The notes under the pieces were generated by a model. It did not search any database and had not been told where the DNA came from. It saw only the letters and a program-made list of their open reading frames with translations. This document shows positions 34,271-40,847 of a stretch of DNA of 64,000 nucleotides, piece by piece. Made by a program: the position numbers and the translations under genes. Source of the stretch: Dyella sp. OK004. Its GTDB lineage: Bacteria > Pseudomonadota > Gammaproteobacteria > Xanthomonadales > Rhodanobacteraceae. Each line of letters opens with the position of its first letter. Positions within the stretch are counted from its first letter, which is position 1. Location: contig NZ_FOZI01000004.1 of assembly GCF_900114495.1 (NCBI RefSeq), forward strand, positions 124,001 to 188,000. The letters are read 5' to 3'.

Positions 34271-34297
34271 GGTCCGCTTTCGACCCGAAGCAGACAT
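34271..34297 (+). repeat. Cassette-end palindrome, copy b
   Basis: GTCCGCTTT-CGACCC-GAAGCAGACAT, 38 bases after the stop of the preceding membrane-protein gene. It forms the left boundary of the unit duplicated at 58014-58255. Confidence 0.85.
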
Positions 34298-34338
34298 CGT
34301 CTAAATTAGGGATTGTTGCCTTTAAGGGGAGAGGGAAC

Positions 34339-34458
34339 TTGTTTCCATTGCAATCTAAGAATCTGCGTCGACTTGCTCAGATTCGCTCGATTCTTTACCT
34401 CGTAATGATGGTCGTGGGTTTCGTGCTATTGGGCATCAGTATGCTCAGGAAGCACTGA
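34339..34458 (+). CDS. 39-residue membrane peptide (duplicated unit, copy 1)
   Basis: The reading frame starts at TTG 34339 behind AAGGGGAGAGGGAAC, a strong ribosome site. It encodes a 39-residue peptide with a polar, basic first third (FPLQSKNLRRLAQIRS), one membrane segment (ILYLVMMVVGFVLLGISM) and the end LRKH. A second copy at 58081-58200 encodes the identical peptide. The four base differences between the two reading frames are all synonymous, which supports real translation under selection. The longer frame upstream runs through the palindrome and is rejected. Function unknown; a small regulator or toxin-like peptide is possible. Confidence 0.75.
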   Translation: MFPLQSKNLRRLAQIRSILYLVMMVVGFVLLGISMLRKH

Positions 34459-34487
34459 GCTAAGCGCGCGCCGATAGGCGACTTAAG

Positions 34488-34513
34488 ATGCCCGCTTCCG
34501 GCCCATTGCGGAC
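34488..34513 (+). repeat. Cassette-end palindrome, copy c
   Basis: ATGCCCGCTTC-CGGCCC-ATTGCGGAC, 29 bases after the stop of the 39-residue peptide gene. It is the right boundary of duplicated unit copy 1 and is diverged in one arm. Confidence 0.75.
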
Positions 34514-34898
34514 TTCACGTCTTCGAGTGCCGAGGAGGCAGCATGGAAAAGCATTCGGGTTCTACGAGGTGCTGGAACCAAATGGCAACGGCGCACGCAC
34601 CATTCGGGTGCAGGCAAGAGTCCGTATGCTGGGCACCGATGAAGGTGGTCGGAAGCATCCTGTGACGAGCCGATACAGGCCAAACCACTACTTTGGCGGG
34701 GCCGGTGACCTGACGTTCTACATAGGTCAATTTGAGGTTCCTGGGGATCGCTGGATCGAGCCCGGGGAAACCACGGAACTCGTTGTGGAATTCCTAGACG
34801 TGATCGGAATAGCGGACCTAGTGCAGGTTGGACGGCATTGGCGAATTCAGGAGAGCGGGAAGCTGGTTCGCGGGGCTGAGGTGCTTGCTGTAATTTGA
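34488..34898 (+). CDS. EF-Tu domain III-like protein, start uncertain
   Basis: The C-terminal ~100 residues resemble the third domain of elongation factor Tu: VQARVRMLGTDEGG, RYRPNHYFGG, a middle IEPGETTELVVEFLD and RIQESGKLVRGAEVLAVI. The GTPase domain is absent, so this is a stand-alone beta-barrel of unknown role. The open frame starts inside the palindrome, which cannot be the true start. The only ATG with a good ribosome site (GAGGAGG before 34543) is in the +1 frame relative to the conserved part. Either a frameshift occurred near 34545-34600 or a non-ATG start such as GTG 34569 is used. Confidence 0.6.
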   Translation: MPASGPLRTSRLRVPRRQHGKAFGFYEVLEPNGNGARTIRVQARVRMLGTDEGGRKHPVTSRYRPNHYFGGAGDLTFYIGQFEVPGDRWIEPGETTELVVEFLDVIGIADLVQVGRHWRIQESGKLVRGAEVLAVI

Positions 34899-34902
34899 AA
34901 GG

Positions 34903-34928
34903 ATGTCCGCTTCCGACCTAAGGCAGTC
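34903..34928 (+). repeat. Cassette-end palindrome, copy d (diverged)
   Basis: ATGTCCGCTTC-CGACCT-AAGGCAGTC, beginning 4 bases after the stop of the EF-Tu-like gene. Confidence 0.75.
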
Positions 34929-34958
34929 ACCAGAGCCGTCCCGATCCGGAGAATATGC

Positions 34959-35360
34959 ATGACTATTCCTGCCACCGTAGGTGCCTTTGCTATCGTTCCG
35001 AGCAACGATCTGCATGCCGCGCTCCCCTTCTGGGAGCGCCTCGGTTTTATCCGCACGGGCGGTGACGCCAACTACTTCATCATGACCGGCTGGGAGTGCG
35101 AGGTGCATCTGACCCAGGCAGGAACTGGTCCCTGGGCTGTTCCAGAAACGCACAATCCCTTCGGTATCTTCATCCGCACTCCGGACGTGGACGCAATCGC
35201 CGCGCGCGTGGACGACCTTGTCATTCGCCCTGGCGGAGTCCTGCGGCATCGCGAATGGGGCCTATATGAAGTGGGGATATGCGGGCCAGATGGTCTACTT
35301 GTACGTATTGGCTGGCCATCTCGTCTCATGCAAGGCGGCGAGACAGAGAAGCAAGCTTGA
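34959..35360 (+). CDS. VOC family (glyoxalase/bleomycin-resistance-like) protein 1
   Basis: This 133-residue protein has the vicinal-oxygen-chelate fold pattern: PSNDLHAALPFWERLGF, then VHLTQAG, NPFGIFIRTPDVDAIAARV and a final WGLYEVGICGPDGLLVRIGW. Members bind small toxic compounds or act as metal-dependent enzymes; His and Glu ligands are partly present. ATG 34959 follows GGAG with good spacing. It lies between palindrome copies d and e. A second, divergent member is encoded at 57524. VOC genes are common cargo of gene cassettes. Confidence 0.85.
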   Translation: MTIPATVGAFAIVPSNDLHAALPFWERLGFIRTGGDANYFIMTGWECEVHLTQAGTGPWAVPETHNPFGIFIRTPDVDAIAARVDDLVIRPGGVLRHREWGLYEVGICGPDGLLVRIGWPSRLMQGGETEKQA

Positions 35361-35374
35361 TGAGCGACGCTCTT

Positions 35375-35402
35375 ATATCCGCCTCCGACCCGGAGCGGAC
35401 AT
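35375..35402 (+). repeat. Cassette-end palindrome, copy e
   Basis: ATATCCGCCTC-CGACCC-GGAGCGGACAT, 15 bases after the stop of VOC protein 1. Paired changes in the two arms (CCTC with GGAG) keep the stem intact, which suggests selection on the hairpin. Confidence 0.85.
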
Positions 35403-35461
35403 AGTCAACACAGCTCGACCGGGTCTCGATTGCTCAGGCTGACCAATCATCAGGAGGGGAT

Positions 35462-35695
35462 ATGGAAGGGATTTGGGTGACTGTAGTCGTCTTGGGTCTG
35501 CTCGCTTTGGCGCTCACGCAGCTAACGGCTGCATTACTTTGCTTTAGCTTGAGCCCTGGGAAAGGGCTGGCGTCCCTTGTCGTTCCGGGCTATCTGTTCG
35601 TTGGAATCAAGCAGCATCAGTATTACCGACCGGTAATTGGACTATGGATTGCCGGCTTGATCGCTATCACGGTCGGGACCATTGCGCTGACTTAG
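35462..35695 (+). CDS. Small membrane protein
   Basis: This 77-residue protein has two membrane segments (about residues 5-32 and 55-76) separated by a polar loop (KGLASLVVPGYLFVGIKQHQY). A strong ribosome site, AGGAGGGGAT, precedes ATG 35462. It sits between palindromes e and f as a single-gene unit. No family recognised. Confidence 0.7.
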   Translation: MEGIWVTVVVLGLLALALTQLTAALLCFSLSPGKGLASLVVPGYLFVGIKQHQYYRPVIGLWIAGLIAITVGTIALT

Positions 35696-35730
35696 TGTCG
35701 CGGTGGCGCTGGTCTGCGATCGGCATCGAC

Positions 35731-35758
35731 ATGTCTGCTTCCGACCCGAAGCGGACAT
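35731..35758 (+). repeat. Cassette-end palindrome, copy f
   Basis: ATGTCTGCTTC-CGACCC-GAAGCGGACAT, 35 bases after the stop of the small membrane protein gene. Confidence 0.88.
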
Positions 35759-35802
35759 GATGAATACACCGAAGAATGCTTAATTTCAGCCAGGACATGT
35801 CC

Positions 35803-36333
35803 ATGATCGAAAGAACCACAATCGCATGGGTGGCAGCCGTTGTACTGTTCGTTGCTGGTACGCAAATGTCGCAAGCAGAAGAAGCGGTGCCGGCCACGCT
35901 GCAGCCACCCGCCGGCTATACCGTTGCGTTCACGGCAAAGGCAACGGGAGTTCAAATCTATACGAGCACGGCTGAGGCTGGGGCAGCACCGAAATGGACT
36001 TTCGAGGCGCCGTTGGCTGAGTTGAATGGTGGTGGGGAGGTGATTCATCACTATGCAGGCCCGTCGTGGGAGGCTGCCGATGGCAGCAAAATCACTCGTG
36101 ATATCGGTACATCGATGACAACGGTGCCCGCGAAGCAGGCTGCTACCGACATTCCTTGGCTGCTCATCAAAGTGACTGCCGACTCTTCGCCCGGACTCTT
36201 GAGCAAAGTGGCCTACGTTCAACGGATCTCAACGGTAGGTGGCGTAGCGCCCGCTATGCCACCCACTCGGGCCGGCACGAAAGTGGGGGTTCCCTATACG
36301 GCAACCTATGTGTTCTACGCGAAGTCAAACTGA
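35803..36333 (+). CDS. Secreted DUF3455 protein
   Basis: This 176-residue protein has a signal peptide (MIERTTIAWVAAVVLFVAGT, cleavage near MSQAEEA). The mature part matches DUF3455: LQPPAGYTVAFTAKATGVQIY, WTFEAPLAEL, IHHYAGPSWEAADGSKI, and the end AGTKVGVPYTATYVFY. The family is bacterial and fungal, extracytoplasmic and of unknown role. AGGA lies 7 bases before ATG 35803; upstream ATGs at 35776 and 35797 are possible. It forms a single-gene unit between palindromes f and g. Confidence 0.82.
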   Translation: MIERTTIAWVAAVVLFVAGTQMSQAEEAVPATLQPPAGYTVAFTAKATGVQIYTSTAEAGAAPKWTFEAPLAELNGGGEVIHHYAGPSWEAADGSKITRDIGTSMTTVPAKQAATDIPWLLIKVTADSSPGLLSKVAYVQRISTVGGVAPAMPPTRAGTKVGVPYTATYVFYAKSN

Positions 36334-36450
36334 CGTGTCGCAATAGATTGATATTCTGGAATCGAGCGCTGACGCCATCAGAGTCCTTGAGCGATCCAAG
36401 GCGCGGGCTCACCGGAGCGAAAATCGTTCACGCTGTCTGCTTTGACGGAA

Positions 36451-36476
36451 TATCCGCTTCCCACCCGAGGTGGACA
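36451..36476 (+). repeat. Cassette-end palindrome, copy g (diverged)
   Basis: TATCCGCTTC-CCACCC-GAGGTGGACA, 117 bases after the stop of the DUF3455 gene. The arms carry mismatches. Confidence 0.7.
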
Positions 36477-36571
36477 CACGCGGCTATAGATTTGAATGCT
36501 GGAGATTGCACTGTGAAAGTCACGAAGCAGGAGTTCACGAGTCATGCTGATCGTTCGCGGCGGTTCGCCAA

Positions 36572-36787
36572 GTGAAGCCTGAAGACCTGCAACGGCTGGT
36601 CACCATGACCATGCCCTATGGTAAGTACCAGGGCCGCCTCATCGCCGACCTGCCCGGCGCTTACTTGGCATGGTATGCGCGCAAAGGCTTCCCACCCGGC
36701 GATCTCGGAAACCTGCTCGCGTTGGCGCTTGAGCTGGATCACAACGGCTTGAAGCGGCTGCTCGACCCACTGAGAAGGCGTCAGTAG
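36572..36787 (+). CDS. DUF3820 family protein
   Basis: This 71-residue protein matches DUF3820: a short helix, MPYGKYQGRLIADLPGAYL, then WYARKGFPPGDLGNLLALALEL and NGLKRLL. The usual length is about 70 residues, so it is complete. It starts at GTG 36572. One member of the family has been described as a putative quorum-regulated virulence factor, but its biochemical role is unknown. It lies between palindromes g and h. Confidence 0.85.
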   Translation: MKPEDLQRLVTMTMPYGKYQGRLIADLPGAYLAWYARKGFPPGDLGNLLALALELDHNGLKRLLDPLRRRQ

Positions 36788-36841
36788 ATGGAGTAGTGCA
36801 TGCGGACTGGGGTTTTCTGTGGGTAACTAAAGCGCGGTTAC

Positions 36842-36867
36842 GTACGCTTCCGACCCGAAGCGGACAC
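36842..36867 (+). repeat. Cassette-end palindrome, copy h
   Basis: GTACGCTTC-CGACCC-GAAGCGGACA, 55 bases after the stop of the DUF3820 gene. Confidence 0.82.
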
Positions 36868-36985
36868 TTTCTCGCCTTGGTTAAGCCACTCACGCGGCAG
36901 AAGCTTGGTCTAGATTGGATCAACTAGATCCATGGCTGGCTATGCGCCAGCGACCCTAACGAAGCGCTTGTTTCAGGAGATGGCA

Positions 36986-37345
36986 ATGAAGGGAAGGCTT
37001 TGTACGGCATCCGTCGTTCCGGTGTTTCTCCTCGCTGCACTCTGGCCCTTCTCCGCCAGCATCGCTAGCGAAGACTTGGGAACCGATCATGGATTGCTTG
37101 CGTTCGTGCTGCACAACGACACGGTGTTGGTGCGAGTCCTGGGGACATGCCGGGATGTCTCCATAGTCAGGTCAGGTGGCAAAGGGCGTGTGGATTTCAA
37201 CGTCACGGCCGAATGCACCATCAAGGACAATCGCGAAGAGAACATGGACTGTCCCGCGTATAAAGTGGATGCCTCCGGCACCGTTGATAGTCCAACGCAA
37301 GCCACCGTGCGCAAGATGACTCTGAATCTTTTGTGCTCGGCCTAG
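36986..37345 (+). CDS. Small secreted Cys-containing protein
   Basis: This 119-residue protein has a signal peptide (MKGRLCTASVVPVFLLAALW, cleavage near SIASEDL). The mature part contains four Cys (GTCRD, ECTI, DCPAY, LLCSA) and a beta-rich pattern. AGGAGATGGCA precedes ATG 36986; ATG 36980 and 36932 are alternatives that weaken the signal. No palindrome separates it from the next gene, 42 bases on, so the two may form one unit. No family recognised. Confidence 0.6.
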   Translation: MKGRLCTASVVPVFLLAALWPFSASIASEDLGTDHGLLAFVLHNDTVLVRVLGTCRDVSIVRSGGKGRVDFNVTAECTIKDNREENMDCPAYKVDASGTVDSPTQATVRKMTLNLLCSA

Positions 37346-37386
37346 GTGCACGAGGCGTCGTAACACGTTCAAGGACATCGCCACCC

Positions 37387-38037
37387 ATGCACATCGCCAT
37401 TCTTACGTTCCAGGGATTCAACGAACTTGACTCACTGATTGCCTGCGGAGTCTTGAATCGGATCAAGAGGCCGGACTGGCGAGTCACGATTTCTTGTCCT
37501 GAGCCCGAGGTTACGTCCATGAACGGCGTGACGATACGCGCTCAGTCCACCCTTGAGGATGCCGCCTCAGCTGATGCAGTTATTGTCGGTAGCGGGGTCC
37601 TGACGCGGCAGATCGCCAGTTACCCCGAGTTGATGGGCCGGATCAAGCTACAGCCCGATCGCCAACTTATTGCCTCTCAATGCTCAGGCACGCTGATCTT
37701 GGCCAAACTTGGGCTATTGGGTGATGTTCCGGCGTGTACGGACCTCACTACGAAGCCTTGGGTACAAGAAGCTGGAGTGGAGGTTCTCAATCAACCGTTC
37801 TTTGCTCGGGGCAACGTGGCTACCGCGGGCGGCTGCTTTGCGTCTGCTTACCTGGCTGGCTGGATCATTGCGCGAAGCGTTGGACTGGAAGCCGCGGCAG
37901 AAGCGCTCCACTACGTCGCTCCCGTTGGGGAGAAAGAGGCCTTTGTTGCCAATGCGCTCAAGAACATCGAGCCCTATCTCGCTGCCGTGACATCCGAGCC
38001 ATCATTCAAGCCGATATGGGTTAGCGGCACGGCCTAG
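37387..38037 (+). CDS. DJ-1/PfpI family protein
   Basis: This 216-residue protein has the class-I glutamine-amidotransferase-like fold of the DJ-1/PfpI family: MHIAILTFQGFNELDSL at the N-terminus, ADAVIVGSGVL, and the nucleophile elbow ASQCSGTLILAKLG with the reactive Cys. ATAGGCFASAYLAGW follows the third strand. Such proteins act as chaperones, glyoxalases or amidases. The ATG at 37387 starts the first strand. It ends 11 bases before palindrome i. Confidence 0.88.
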   Translation: MHIAILTFQGFNELDSLIACGVLNRIKRPDWRVTISCPEPEVTSMNGVTIRAQSTLEDAASADAVIVGSGVLTRQIASYPELMGRIKLQPDRQLIASQCSGTLILAKLGLLGDVPACTDLTTKPWVQEAGVEVLNQPFFARGNVATAGGCFASAYLAGWIIARSVGLEAAAEALHYVAPVGEKEAFVANALKNIEPYLAAVTSEPSFKPIWVSGTA

Positions 38038-38048
38038 TTCAGGCGTTC

Positions 38049-38078
38049 AATGTCCGCTTCTGACTCTAAGCGGACATT
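38049..38078 (+). repeat. Cassette-end palindrome, copy i
   Basis: AATGTCCGCTTC-TGACTC-TAAGCGGACATT, 12 bases after the stop of the DJ-1 gene. The arms extend one base pair further than in other copies. Confidence 0.85.
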
Positions 38079-38125
38079 GCGAAATCAATCTAAATCTCTG
38101 ACTCGCATGGATACGGAAATACCGA

Positions 38126-38695
38126 ATGACGAATGACGATCGGACCAAGATAGTCCAGGGGAGAACACCCGAATCCGCAAAGATGGTGGCCAATGTCAAA
38201 CGAGCGGGAGCGATCACCGCTGCACTCAATCGTTTGACGTTCAACGATGCAGACGAAATTCGCGCCTTGTTCGGCGAACTCATCAGTCAACTGGTAGACA
38301 AGAGCTTTATGCTGATCCCGCCCTTCTACACCGCCGGCGGTGACGAAATTCGCGTAGGGCGAAATGTCTTCATCAATCAGAACTGCACCTTCTACGACCT
38401 TGGTGGCCTGCACATCGGGGACGACGTGATGGTCGGGCCGAACGTAAGTCTCATCACGACTAGCCATCCCCTGGATCCATCGCAGCGCCGATCAGTCACC
38501 ATCGGAAAGCGTATCGTGATTGGGCGAAACGTCTGGATCGCTGCCGGCGTAACCATCATTGGAGGTGTGACGGTGGGTGAGAACTCAGTGGTCGCTGCTG
38601 GCTCGGTAGTCACCAAGGACGTCCCCCCGAATAGCTTGGTTGGAGGAAATCCGGCGCGGTTCATTCGTTCGATCGAAGCCGGGAAGCCGAGGTGA
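38126..38695 (+). CDS. Hexapeptide-repeat acetyltransferase (maltose/galactoside O-acetyltransferase type)
   Basis: This 189-residue protein has the left-handed beta-helix of LacA/Maa/NodL-type O-acetyltransferases. There is a helical N-terminus, then FINQNCTFYDLGGLHIGDDV and hexapeptides through VTIGKRIVIGRNVWIAAG and VGENSVVAAGSVVTKDV. HPLDPSQRR carries the catalytic-His region; IPPFYTAGGDEI precedes the repeats. It transfers acetyl from acetyl-CoA to a sugar hydroxyl, with the acceptor unknown. The gene follows palindrome i. It is followed not by a palindrome but by a small inverted-repeat element (38701). Confidence 0.9.
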   Translation: MTNDDRTKIVQGRTPESAKMVANVKRAGAITAALNRLTFNDADEIRALFGELISQLVDKSFMLIPPFYTAGGDEIRVGRNVFINQNCTFYDLGGLHIGDDVMVGPNVSLITTSHPLDPSQRRSVTIGKRIVIGRNVWIAAGVTIIGGVTVGENSVVAAGSVVTKDVPPNSLVGGNPARFIRSIEAGKPR

Positions 38696-38700
38696 AGCCG

Positions 38701-38773
38701 GGGTCGGAGTCGACTTCTTCGGGTAATGACATTCGTAAGCCCTAGGAACGTTATAGAAATTGCACTCTGACCC
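38701..38773. repeat. 73-bp inverted-repeat element
   Basis: The outer arms GGGTCGGAGTCGACTTCT (38701-38718) and AGAAATTGCACTCTGACCC (38755-38773) are near-perfect inverted repeats around about 36 bases. It resembles widespread GGGTCAGAGT elements of gammaproteobacteria and takes the place where a cassette palindrome would be expected. Confidence 0.65.
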
Positions 38774-38827
38774 TAGTTTCGGAGACGGGCATGGCTCTAG
38801 CGCTCAAAGGCGGTTCGACCTGCTTCA

Positions 38828-39661
38828 TCAACCATCCGTCGAGCGCGTGACGGCCTCCCACCGGTCGATCTCCTCGGCCAGTAAAGACAACTTCTGTCGT
38901 ACCAGGTCGATCGCGTCGCTTCCGAGCAACAGATGTGCTGGTGGCGAGTCGCTGGCGATCAAATCGAGCATTGCCCGCGCTGCTTTTGCGGGATCGCCAA
39001 GTTGCCTTCCGCTCTTTTGCCGGCGTGCCTCCCGGATAGGATCGAACAGTCCGTTGTAATCAGGAATGGAACGAGGCGCTCGGACCATCGAGCGTCCCGC
39101 CCAGTCCGTTCGGAACGAGCCGGGGGCCACCGCCGTTACGGCAATACCGAGCGGGTTCACTTCCCTGCCGACTGCTTCGGAGATGCCTTCCAGGGCAAAC
39201 TTGCTGCCGCAGTAGTAGGAAATGCCAGGCAACGTGATAAAGCCGCCCATCGACGTGATGTTGATGATGTGCCCCCTGCGTCGACTTCGCATGTAGGGCA
39301 GCACGGCTTTCATCATGGCCACGGCACCAAAGACGTTCACGTCGAACTGTTGCCGCATATCCGTCAGTGGCGACTCCTCCAGAATGCCTTCGTGGCCATA
39401 TCCGGCGTTGTTGACCAGCACGTTCACTGGTCCAACGGTCTTCTCGATGTCAGCAACAACGCCATCGATCGCGTCGAAGTGAGTGACATCGAGAATGCGG
39501 GCTATGGCATCTCCGGTAGCAAGCGCTTCAAACTCGTGACGCGCTTGCTCACTTCGCACGGTTCCAACCACGCGATGGCCCATGGCCAGAGCTTCCTGTG
39601 CCAAGGCCCTGCCGAAGCCGCTGCTGACCCCGGTAATTAGCAACGTTTGGATTGCCGACAT
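38828..39661 (-). CDS. SDR family oxidoreductase
   Basis: This 277-residue classical short-chain dehydrogenase binds NAD(P) through TGVSSGFGRALA near residues 10-21. NNAGYG follows at about residue 85. The catalytic residues lie in ITSMGGF (Ser) and YYCGSKFALEG (Tyr-x3-Lys). GTVRSEQ after the second strand suggests NADP preference. It is divergently transcribed from an AraC-type regulator gene 97 bases away, which suggests that the regulator controls it. Substrate unknown. Confidence 0.9.
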   Translation of the reverse strand: MSAIQTLLITGVSSGFGRALAQEALAMGHRVVGTVRSEQARHEFEALATGDAIARILDVTHFDAIDGVVADIEKTVGPVNVLVNNAGYGHEGILEESPLTDMRQQFDVNVFGAVAMMKAVLPYMRSRRRGHIINITSMGGFITLPGISYYCGSKFALEGISEAVGREVNPLGIAVTAVAPGSFRTDWAGRSMVRAPRSIPDYNGLFDPIREARRQKSGRQLGDPAKAARAMLDLIASDSPPAHLLLGSDAIDLVRQKLSLLAEEIDRWEAVTRSTDG

Positions 39662-39757
39662 GGCGATTGCTCCTCTGGCTCACGAATGTGGCTTGCACAA
39701 TATCCGTTGATAGAGTCATCTTTTACGCCGGATATTCTGGACTTCTTGCCCATTCCT

Positions 39758-40723
39758 ATGAGCCGCCGTGCCCCCGTGAAGGATCTTGAGCTGGCAGACG
39801 AAAGCCGGCGCATGGCGGACCTTGCCCGGCTGCTGGCGCCGCAGGAGGGATATAACCTCACGGCGCTACCTGGCGTACGCATCCTGCGTTCGGATCGCGC
39901 GCTTTCCCGGACGCCGGTCTTGTACGACCCCGGCATCGTGATCGTCTGCCAGGGACGCAAGCGCGGATATTTTGGCGACCAGGTTTATGTTTACGACGAG
40001 CAGCATTACCTGGCAGTTGCCGTGCCGGTTCCGTTCACCATGGAATCCGATGGCTCGCCCGCACATCCGCTGTTAGCCATCTATATGCACCTCGACTTTC
40101 AGATGGCCGCTGATCTGATGATCCAGATCGACCGCCATCACTCGCCTGTTGCCCGGGAGGCGCCGCTCAGCATGATGTCTAGTCCCATGGACTCAGCTCT
40201 GCGGACGTCTGTTCAGCGCTTTCTGGAGGTAATGAACCAACCATTGGAAGCGGCGGTGCTTGGGCCAGGTCTCCTGCGTGAACTCTACTTCCGCGTACTC
40301 GTCGGATCTCAGGGAACGGCACTGCGTTCAGCGCTGGGAATGCAGGGGCAATTCGGCAAGATAGCGAAGGCACTTCGCCACATCCACATTGCATATGCCC
40401 AACCGATCAACCTGGCGAAATTGGCTAGAGAGGCTGACATGAGCGTGCCCACGTTCCATAGCCACTTCAGGGCAGTCACCCGAACCTCGCCGATGCAGTA
40501 CGTAAAGTCGACTCGACTACACCAGGCCCGTCTGTTGATGGTTCGCCAGGGGATGACTGCGGAGGCAGCTGGCTACGCCGTGGGGTATGCAAGCGCGTCG
40601 CAGTTCAATCGAGAGTTCAGACGTCTCTTCGGACTGCCACCTGTTGCGGAAGTGAGGCGCATGAGAAAGGACTTTGCGGTACCTCCCGCGCGAGCGGCGT
40701 CGGATTTCGTTTCATCGCACTGA
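39758..40723 (+). CDS. AraC family transcriptional regulator
   Basis: This 321-residue protein has an AraC_N-type (PF06719-like) ligand-binding half and a C-terminal double HTH. The N-terminal part includes GVRILRSDRALSRTPVLYDPG and CQGRKRGYFGDQVYVYDEQHYL. The HTH part contains INLAKLAREADMSVPTFHSHF and SASQFNREFRRLFGLPP. ATG 39758 begins the domain pattern; the upstream extension lacks similarity. The 97-bp gap to the divergent SDR gene probably holds both promoters. A palindrome copy lies 50 bases behind the stop. Confidence 0.88.
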   Translation: MSRRAPVKDLELADESRRMADLARLLAPQEGYNLTALPGVRILRSDRALSRTPVLYDPGIVIVCQGRKRGYFGDQVYVYDEQHYLAVAVPVPFTMESDGSPAHPLLAIYMHLDFQMAADLMIQIDRHHSPVAREAPLSMMSSPMDSALRTSVQRFLEVMNQPLEAAVLGPGLLRELYFRVLVGSQGTALRSALGMQGQFGKIAKALRHIHIAYAQPINLAKLAREADMSVPTFHSHFRAVTRTSPMQYVKSTRLHQARLLMVRQGMTAEAAGYAVGYASASQFNREFRRLFGLPPVAEVRRMRKDFAVPPARAASDFVSSH

Positions 40724-40772
40724 AGCGATGCGGCACGGTCTCTGGGTGCGGGATGGTGGCCATATCGCGAAC

Positions 40773-40797
40773 TGTCCGCTTCCGACCGAGATGGACA
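40773..40797 (+). repeat. Cassette-end palindrome, copy j (diverged)
   Basis: TGTCCGCTTC-CGACC-GAGATGGACA, 50 bases behind the AraC gene and ahead of the 3' end of the opposite-strand GT39 gene. Confidence 0.75.
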
Positions 40798-40847
40798 TTG
40801 CCAGCAGCGCGCATCCCTTCAGGTGTCTGCACAGATTGTGCGACAAC

